From: Falciphora oryzae
Lineage: Eukaryota; Ascomycota; Sordariomycetes; Magnaporthales; Magnaporthaceae
Length of the DNA stretch: 24,898 bases
Reading direction: 5' to 3'
NCBI GenBank assembly: GCA_000733355.1
Contig: JNVV01000031.1
Span: 350,971-375,868, forward strand
A program made the translations under genes and the position numbers. A model generated the notes under the pieces. The model was not told the DNA's origin. It did not search any database and was given only the letters and a program-made list of their open reading frames with translations. Positions within the stretch are counted from its first letter, which is position 1; the number at the start of each line of letters is the position of its first letter. This document shows, in pieces, positions 18,831 to 24,898 of this stretch.

Positions 18831-20577
18831 TTAGGATTGCGGCACAGGCTGTTGCTGCCCCCCTTGGTTTTGGTTTTGGCCGCCACGCCCACCCCTGTAG
18901 TTGTTGCTGAAGTTGGGGTTGCGGCCCTGCTGGCCCTGGCCCTGGAACCCACCGCGGCCACGGCCGCCGCCCCGAGTGCCGCCGTTGTTCCTGCTGTTTT
19001 GGTAGGGCTGGCGAGGTTGTTGTTGTTGGTTGGGACCGTTCTGCCGGCCGTTCTGGGACTGCCAGTTGTCCTGGGGCGGCCGTGGCTGCGCGGATGGCTG
19101 TTGGGGCGCAGCAGCACCCGAAGCTGGGGCCACGTTCTGTTGGTTGGGGAAGTTGGAGATGGGCCGAGGGATGGTTTCTGGGTTCTCGTAAACGTAGAGG
19201 CTCTTATCGATGGTCGACGGGATGGGCTGGATCTCGGTGCCCAGATCACGTTCGATGTTGTAAAGGTTGAACCGATCGTCCCAGTTGATGAGGTTGATAG
19301 CCAGACCAAGGTGCCCATAACGGCCAGAGCGACCGATACGGTGCAGATAGGTCTCGGCGTTCTTGGGAAAGTCGAAGTTGATGACGACGTTGACGGCCTG
19401 GATGTCGATACCTCGGGTGAGCAGGTCTGAGCACACCAGGTTCCTGCAAACACCGTTCCTGAAGTCGTGGAAGACGCGGTTACGCGCCTGCTGCTGCATC
19501 CTGGCGTGGCTGTAGAAGCACGAGTATCCAAGCTCGGTGATCTTCTTGGCCAGGAGCTCGACACGGTTGGTCGAGTTGCAGAAGATGATGGACTGGTTGA
19601 TTTGCAGCTTGGAGAAGAGCGTGTTCAGGCAGTGCACCTTCTGCTTCTCCTCCACGAAGGCGTAGTATTGCGTGATACCGCGTAGCGTAAGCTCGTCCAT
19701 CAGGTTGATCTCGTAGGGGTCCACCATGTTCTTATCGGAGAAGTCCTTGACCGAGATGGGGAAAGTGGCCGAGAACAGCATGACCTGGCGGTCCTTGGGG
19801 TGGAACTGCAGGAGCTGCTCGATGACGGGCGTGAACTCGACCGACAGCAGCTTGTCGGCCTCGTCCATGATGAACATGGGGCACTCGCTGAGGTCCGCCA
19901 CATTCTTGCCGGCAAGATCCAATATGCGGCCGGGCGTGCCGACGACGATGTGTACGGGATCCTGGAGACGCAAAATATCGTCCCGAAGAGTCGTTCCACC
20001 CGTCGTGACCATGACGTTGACGCCGAGATGCTTGCCGAGCGTCTTGCAGACTTGTGACGTCTGCATGGCAAGCTCTCGTGTGGGCACCAGGATCAGACAC
20101 TGGATCTTGGACACCTTGGGGTTGATCTTCTCGAGCGCCGGCACGACGAAGGCGGCCGTCTTTCCTGTGCCGTTCTTGGCTCGGGCGAGGATGTCGCGCC
20201 CGGTCAGGGCCACCGGGATGCTTTCTTCTTGGATGGGTGACGGCTTCTCGAAACCGGCCTCGAAAATCCCCATCAGGAGATCCCTCTTCAGTCCGAAGTC
20301 TTCAAACTCGAGACCTTTCGTGTTGGTGACATCCTGTGGCAGGTGAGATGAGCGCGACGCCAAGAGAAATAGGGCTGCCCGACCGCACATACCTCAGTCT
20401 GCTGCCTGTTGTCCCTGGCGGGGATATTCAAGCTCTTCTTCCAGTCCTCGCCCTTGGAGCCGTCGCTAAATATTGTCAGCAAGCCCACCAGACAGGCAGC
20501 AGTGCATTTCCCAAATATTGAGGGAAGGCCAACCTCAGGGTGGCGGACTTAAGCTTGTCTGCTAACGCGTCCGCCAT
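18831..20577 (-). CDS. DHH1: ATP-dependent RNA helicase DHH1 (DDX6/Me31B family)
   Basis: DHH1 is a cytoplasmic DEAD-box protein that promotes mRNA decapping and translational repression in processing bodies, working with the Dcp1-Dcp2, Pat1 and Edc3 proteins. Three exons, 20577-20534, 20465-20393 and 20333-18831, give 539 residues. The start [11 protein letters not shown], the join [20 protein letters not shown] and [20 protein letters not shown] match the fungal family. Motifs seen: Q motif FEKPSPIQ (67-74), Walker A AKNGTGKT (91-98), PTRELA (123-128), DEAD (196-199), SAT (227-229), and HRIGRSGR (370-377). After the helicase core comes a low-complexity Q/N/P-rich tail ending in RGG/GRGG repeats, longer than in yeast and typical of filamentous fungi. 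Intron 1 (68 nt) has a weak GTTGGC donor; introns 1 and 2 (59 nt) otherwise keep frame. A J-protein gene lies divergently 938 bp upstream. Confidence 0.97.
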
Positions 20578-21515
20578 TGCAACAAGCGTCTGATCTGATA
20601 TCGGGTGGGGTGGAGGGTGCTCGTCGCGTCGCTGTACAGTAGTTCCGCAGCTGTTTCGAGTTGCGGCTAGGTATGTCTCGAGCAGATCGAGAGCACTTAA
20701 CGCGGATAGTTTGCTCGGGTTTTACGGGCGGTGCCGCGTGGAGGAGTGCGTCGTGTCGTCGGAAGGGAGGCTCGTGGTCGACTATGGCCTTATACGGGAG
20801 ACGTCAAGGAGGTCGGAGGCGGGTGGAAATGACGCGCGGATGGCGCCCTGCGGCTGCAGAGCAAGGGAAAGAGTAGGTAGGTAGGCGCAGTGGGCGGCGC
20901 TGAGGGCCAAGCCTGGTCCGGCTGGCGACTTTGCAAACGAGCTTTTTTCTATGCCGGAGAATGAGGTGGGGTTACTCTGCAAGCTGTCCGCGACGATGCT
21001 GATCGGGTAGTTGGCTGGTAGGTTTGGTGTCTGAGTACGGAAGAAATCCCAGCGGCTTCTTGTTGCTGCCAAAGGCGACTGCTAGGTGACGTGGTTGTCA
21101 AAAATTGGTGGTTGTGGTGGTGGCAGCTCGATCCCGAGGGAGGGACTGCTTTCGGCCTCACCGATAGAAATCGTCGGAGGGCACAGCGGAGACTCGTCTG
21201 CCACGTGACTGCGGCTCCGCGGCCAAAGGTGAAGGGTCCAATCGGCGAGCACAACAGGTGGCTCGAGCGCCCTGAAAGCCAGCACGCCATTGGATCCTCA
21301 CCGGGAGCTTTGCGCCTGCACCAGACCTCGGTCAGCCGGTAGGCTAGGGCGAGCTCGAGTCTGGAAAGCGGGGTGCTCGAGGCCATCCAAAGCCTTGTGC
21401 AAGCGACGATTTCGCCACTGCGCAGCCCCTCGCTGGTATTTGCCCCGATATCTTAGTCGCATGGCTCGATGGTCTGCACCAACTTCAAGCCTACAATGGT
21501 CTTTCTCGACTCCCC
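20578..21515. promoter_or_regulatory. Divergent promoter region of DHH1 and the J-domain gene
   Basis: 938 bp between two start codons on opposite strands. It contains the E-box CACGTGAC at 21202-21209, a TGACGTGG element near 21086-21093 and a short GTAGGTAGGTAGG repeat at about 20874-20885. Open frames here run on both strands without recognisable protein features. Shared or back-to-back core promoters are expected, but transcription starts cannot be placed. Confidence 0.55.
21202..21209. promoter_or_regulatory. E-box CACGTGAC (Cbf1-type site)
   Basis: CACGTGAC matches the core recognised by bHLH factors such as fungal Cbf1/CPF1 homologues. It lies about 310 nt upstream of the J-protein ATG and about 630 nt upstream of DHH1. 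Single matches of eight bases also occur by chance. Confidence 0.35.
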
Positions 21516-22475
21516 ATGATGTCGCTCAGCAAAGCGCTGGTCTCCAGTTGCTCCAGCGGCTGCCTCCGCGCCGCCAAATATTGCCCGGCATCGACAATAT
21601 CATGCCCCTTTCCTCACCGGCACGCCAGCGCCTACACATCCGGGACAGGATGCGGTCCCTCGAGAGACCCTAGCCGCGGATACGCCACGGTGTCGAATGA
21701 CAACAAGCTGGAGCGCCTGGCTGAGCGGCTGGCCGCTTGGCCCAAGACCACAAGACCAACACCCTACGAGATCTTCAACCAAGAGGCCAAAGCGCCCTAC
21801 AGCAAGAAGCGGTTCTACGAGCTCGTCAAACTCTACCACCCCGACAAATACGACCATCACGACGAGGGTATCGGGCCCAGCGCGGCGGAACATTTGGGAG
21901 GGCCGTCCCGCGCTGTCAAGCTGGAGCGGTACCGGCTTGTAGTTGCCGCCAACAAGATACTATCCGACCCAGCCAAGCGACAAGATTACGACAGCTGCGG
22001 CGCAGGCTGGGGCGAGGGAGTCATCGCGGAGGAGATCCGCGCCTGGTCTCGCGCCAGGGACAAAGAGTGGCGTTCCGACCCCAACAGCGCGGCCAACAAC
22101 GCCACATGGGAGGACTGGGAGCGCTGGTACAAGCGGCAGAACGGCGGCACAGGGGAGAAGCAGGCGCCCGTCTTCATGTCCAATGGCGGCTTCGTCATTA
22201 TTATTTGCGCTTTCGCCGTGGTCGGCATCTGGGCGCAGGCAGCGCAAGCCACGACCCGGTCTGCAAACATGGTGCAGGCACGAGACCACACGCACCACAT
22301 GATTAGTAGAGATATAGGCTACAGGCGGATGGAGCAAGCTACCCTAAGCAAGGAGGCAAGGCTGCAGTACTTTCTCAGGCAGCGAGAGGGCTGGGGATAT
22401 GGCGGCTACCCCGAACACCAGGGCCACTTGCCGTCCGATCCCGTGAAAGATGGAAGGCGCGAGTCCTCGCGCTGA
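21516..22475 (+). CDS. J-domain (DnaJ/Hsp40) membrane protein, probably mitochondrial, JID1-like
   Basis: A single exon of 319 residues. J-domain proteins stimulate the ATPase of Hsp70 partners. Residues 1 to about 56 are rich in Ser/Ala/Arg/Lys with no acidic residues before Asp51, and hold SRGYATVS, a good mitochondrial processing-peptidase site (Arg-Gly-Tyr before Ala). The J domain spans about 82-162: TPYEIFNQEAKAPYSKKRFY, then ELVKLYHPDKYD with the essential HPD at 108-110, and a later helix LVVAANKILSDPAKRQDYD. A WxxWxxWY region and one membrane segment (about 224-242, GGFVIIICAFAVVGIWAQA) follow, then a basic C-terminal tail of about 75 residues. This order (targeting, J domain, single span) matches fungal JID1-type J proteins of the mitochondrial inner membrane; that naming is an inference from architecture. 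A second ATG follows immediately, so the start may be residue 1 or 2. Confidence 0.9.
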   Translation: MMSLSKALVSSCSSGCLRAAKYCPASTISCPFPHRHASAYTSGTGCGPSRDPSRGYATVSNDNKLERLAERLAAWPKTTRPTPYEIFNQEAKAPYSKKRFYELVKLYHPDKYDHHDEGIGPSAAEHLGGPSRAVKLERYRLVVAANKILSDPAKRQDYDSCGAGWGEGVIAEEIRAWSRARDKEWRSDPNSAANNATWEDWERWYKRQNGGTGEKQAPVFMSNGGFVIIICAFAVVGIWAQAAQATTRSANMVQARDHTHHMISRDIGYRRMEQATLSKEARLQYFLRQREGWGYGGYPEHQGHLPSDPVKDGRRESSR

Positions 22476-23822
22476 ACTAGCCGGTACAGTCCCTTTACTT
22501 TCCTCTACGATGGACGCCGTTTTCTCCCTAGAGCTAGACTCCCTAGTCACATGAAGCATGTTGGCGTCGCGGAATAGGTCTGGCCCGTCAAGAGAGCGAA
22601 ACTGGGTTTCAGTCTCCGAGCCGACCCGTTACCCGCAACGCGAGACCCCAGGGGATCATCATATCATCAGTCTTCGGATGGAATGAGCGCCAAGCAGCAT
22701 TGAGCGAAAAGGCCAGGGTGACGCAATTTAAATCCGAGTGCATGCAGGCTAAGTAGGCCGTAGAATACGAGGACTCGGGCAATGTCAACCATTGCTCCTG
22801 TCGCTGGCCAAGTCTGACTGGACGCTGAGCCCATGTGCCGCTAGACGTTGTCCCAGCTGTTGAGGGCGACTTGCTCGAAACCAAAGCATAGCCTAAGCCA
22901 ACGGCAGCAATAGAACAAGCCAGTGAGCACATCTTCGGGTTGCAGGGAGCCCAAGTATGGCGAGTGATGCCGGGCAGAAACAGCGTTGTTGCCAAGATCC
23001 AAAACGCCAGGGCAGGAAAATTCTGATGTGTTTTGGAGAGATTTTGCACCCACACGCACGTACGGTTATGTAATCACAAATCCACGGTGGGGCAGCGCTC
23101 TCACCAGCGAGGATCCACCAGGAAACAGACAGAGAGGACCAAACAAGAAAAAGTGAAATACGAAAGCGAAAGCAACTGGGCAATGCTACCCCCAGCCCTC
23201 TAATATTGAACCACGGTTAAATCGAACCCCCTAATTGTAGCTCCAGTGCCTCCCGGATGGCTTCGGCTCCGAGTAGCTTAGATTGTCAGCCCACCCCGCA
23301 AATATCAGCTAGCACTACACCGCGCCCTCTTTGGGCCGTGATGCTCTCGCGTAGGCGGAGCTATGAGTGACAAGAGTCCCTCCCCGTCCCTATGCCTGTC
23401 CGGTCGCTGGCGAGGCGCCGGTGCCCGATGTCGTCGACGACAGCTTACTGTTCACGAGAGCCAACGAACCTCCCGAAGCAGTAAACCACTCGAACCAGCC
23501 CATTCGACACAACAAACCAATATTACGAGTAGTCTAAAAATCTCATTTGATACCCATTTAACCACCCTCGTCGGTGTGATGTTTATTTTGGGAGGTCCGG
23601 CCCCGGGGCCTGCAACTCATCCTTCACCCAAATGTGCCAAACATTTATAACCTCAAATCGTTCGTTAGATGACCCCACATTTGTGTCCATCCCCCTCGAG
23701 TACAAAAGCACCCAGGGAGCCCCTTCTATCATCCCCCAGGCCAGCAAGGGGCAGCGACATCAACTGTACTTTCCTCACCGCACCAGGGAAGCACAATCTT
23801 ATCCTAACCATTAATCGTCACC
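22476..23822. other. Intergenic region upstream of the 23823 gene
   Basis: About 1.35 kb. The left part is the 3' UTR of the J-protein gene and the right part (from about 23340) becomes pyrimidine- and A/C-rich, consistent with a promoter and leader for the gene starting at 23823. A minus-strand open frame of 148 codons at 23055-22609 has two hydrophobic patches but no motif or good splice partner, so it is not called. Confidence 0.5.
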
Positions 23823-24278
23823 ATGGTAGATGAGGATTCGGCCGAGGAATGGCGGCTCTACTGCCAGCCCCTTCCCGAAAAGTTCAAGCGGTGGCGCCTG
23901 TCCGACCCCGCCGCCGTGCTTAAGCGGCTTTCCCGCACCACCGAGCAGTTCTGCTTGAGCGAGTCCAACGCGAGGGCCAACCTTCACAAGAATTTTTCTT
24001 CCATCTGCAGCCCCGACAAGACACTCACCAAGGCCTCCCTCATCTCCTGGATCGCTGCCAACCTCCCCGCCGACGTCGACATCGAGACCGTCCCGGGCCT
24101 CACCGTCGCTACCCCGCTGCTGTTCCGGGCCATCCACAACCTTTCCACCTACCCTTTCACCCCTACCCAGTCTGCCGCACCTACCGGCGTCACTTACGAC
24201 GGCTTGTTGCGCGTGATCGTCTGGGCTCTACTGGCATGTTTTACAAATGCGTTTGCCCACACGCGGACCTCTTGGTGA
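23823..24278 (+). CDS. Conserved-looking fungal protein, possibly first exon or truncated copy
   Basis: The frame gives 151 residues from an ATG in a near-ideal context (GTCACCATGG). It begins MVDEDSAEEWRLYCQPLPEK, then FKRWRLSDPAAVLKRLSRTT, SPDKTLTKASLISWIAANLP, TPLLFRAIHNLSTYPFTPTQ and VTYDGLLRVIVWALLACF. The helical pattern and the EF-hand-like SPDKTLTKASLISW phrase resemble the N-terminal region of fungal TLDc-type proteins, but this is a weak impression. Such proteins are several hundred residues long, and after DGLLRVIVWALL the sequence loses that pattern (ACFTNAFAHTRTSW) and stops. No convincing downstream exon is visible before the window ends. It may be a broken gene, a short paralogue, or the first exon of a gene that continues past the window. 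The start is well supported; the end is not. Confidence 0.6.
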   Translation: MVDEDSAEEWRLYCQPLPEKFKRWRLSDPAAVLKRLSRTTEQFCLSESNARANLHKNFSSICSPDKTLTKASLISWIAANLPADVDIETVPGLTVATPLLFRAIHNLSTYPFTPTQSAAPTGVTYDGLLRVIVWALLACFTNAFAHTRTSW

Positions 24279-24898
24279 ACCTGCGTAGACACCTACCTAT
24301 GTAACAGGAGGCTTTGGCCTGGAAATCTGAAGAGCGAGATGTTATAATTCACCGATCACTTTGCTCGATCACTGGTTTTACACACTATCGACACCTAAGG
24401 GAGACGGATTTAGAGAAAAACATATCTATTATACATGTCGCGCTAACCTCTAGTTTCCTTTTGTGAATATCCTGACCTGTTCATTGTTTGTTCTTGTTGC
24501 CACATTCTAATATCCAACACCCTTCCCTCAACCACTTTCAACTTTTCTTTCACCTTGGTTTCCTCACTAGCAGCAGTATCACTTCATCATTCTGAACAAG
24601 AAAGTCGCAATCTTTATTTACATCAACCGCCACTCGGAAAGAATGCTCTCCTAGGCCAAATCTTTTGGAGCCTGCTCATTTTCCTTTCCTGTGACGAGAG
24701 ACCGCCGTCTATCTCTTCAACGACAATTGACCCCACAACTATCACTGTCTCGCGGGCCCATCATCTCTGTCACGGCGGCTGGGGCGGCTGCAAAAGGTGG
24801 CCAAAAGAGAGATGTATTAGGAAGAAATCGAGGCCAGAGGCTTGGGCGCGTGCCGTGCACTCTATCTGCCTGGGAGGGGCTTATCTAATCGGCTACCA
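24279..24898. other. Downstream region without a recognisable gene
   Basis: About 620 bp to the window edge, less GC-rich than the genes and with C/T-rich stretches (about 24470-24570) that look like a promoter or leader of a gene starting beyond the edge. The 65-codon open frame at 24691-24888 has no protein-like features. I see nothing else. Confidence 0.45.

Noticed and set aside
22609..23055. 148-codon minus-strand open frame with hydrophobic patches
   Set aside because: No family resemblance and no convincing start context or splicing; most likely chance.
24691..24888. 65-codon plus-strand open frame at the right edge
   Set aside because: Short, basic, no motif; the surrounding C/T-rich sequence looks like promoter or leader.

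Overview
The window looks like nuclear DNA of a filamentous ascomycete, probably a sordariomycete. The reasons are GC-rich coding sequence, short GT-AG introns (59-180 nt) with CTAAC/CTGAC-type branch sites, pyrimidine-rich promoters with long poly(A)/poly(T) tracts, low-complexity Q/N/G/P-rich proteins, and a DHH1 helicase and a fungal-type SET protein. Species cannot be fixed from sequence alone. I saw no tRNA, rRNA, CRISPR array or prokaryotic operon.

Layout, left to right. (1) 1-about 1280, minus strand: the 5' part of a LINE-type non-LTR retrotransposon with an intact ORF2 endonuclease domain that runs off the left edge. (2) About 1280-3284, minus: a three-exon AAA+ ATPase gene. The LINE interrupts it in the same orientation, near the end of the ATPase core, so the reading frame passes straight from the ATPase into the tail of LINE ORF1. 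(3) 4459-6787, minus: a two-exon gene for a conserved fungal protein of unknown role with a long low-complexity middle. (4) 6788-9652: a gene-free stretch of about 2.9 kb. (5) 9653-11247, plus: a three-exon proline-rich protein with a structured-looking C-terminus. (6) 11884-13712, minus: a two-exon unknown protein rich in homopolymer runs. (7) 15086-16718, plus: a secreted-type SET-domain protein in four exons, one of them a 26-nt microexon that carries the catalytic NHxC motif. (8) 16719-18830: gene-poor convergent gap. (9) 18831-20577, minus: DHH1 (DDX6 family) in three exons. (10) 21516-22475, plus: a mitochondrial-type J-domain membrane protein, divergent from DHH1. (11) 23823-24278, plus: a short ORF that may be only the first exon or a truncated copy of a longer gene.

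The genes do not form a pathway. DHH1 (mRNA decapping and decay) and the J-protein (mitochondrial co-chaperone) are housekeeping-type genes sharing a divergent promoter. The rest are conserved fungal proteins of unknown role plus one mobile-element disruption. I found no evidence for a new multi-gene system. The strongest items for a second look are the LINE/ATPase fusion with an intact, un-RIPped ORF2, and the catalytic-motif microexon in the SET gene.
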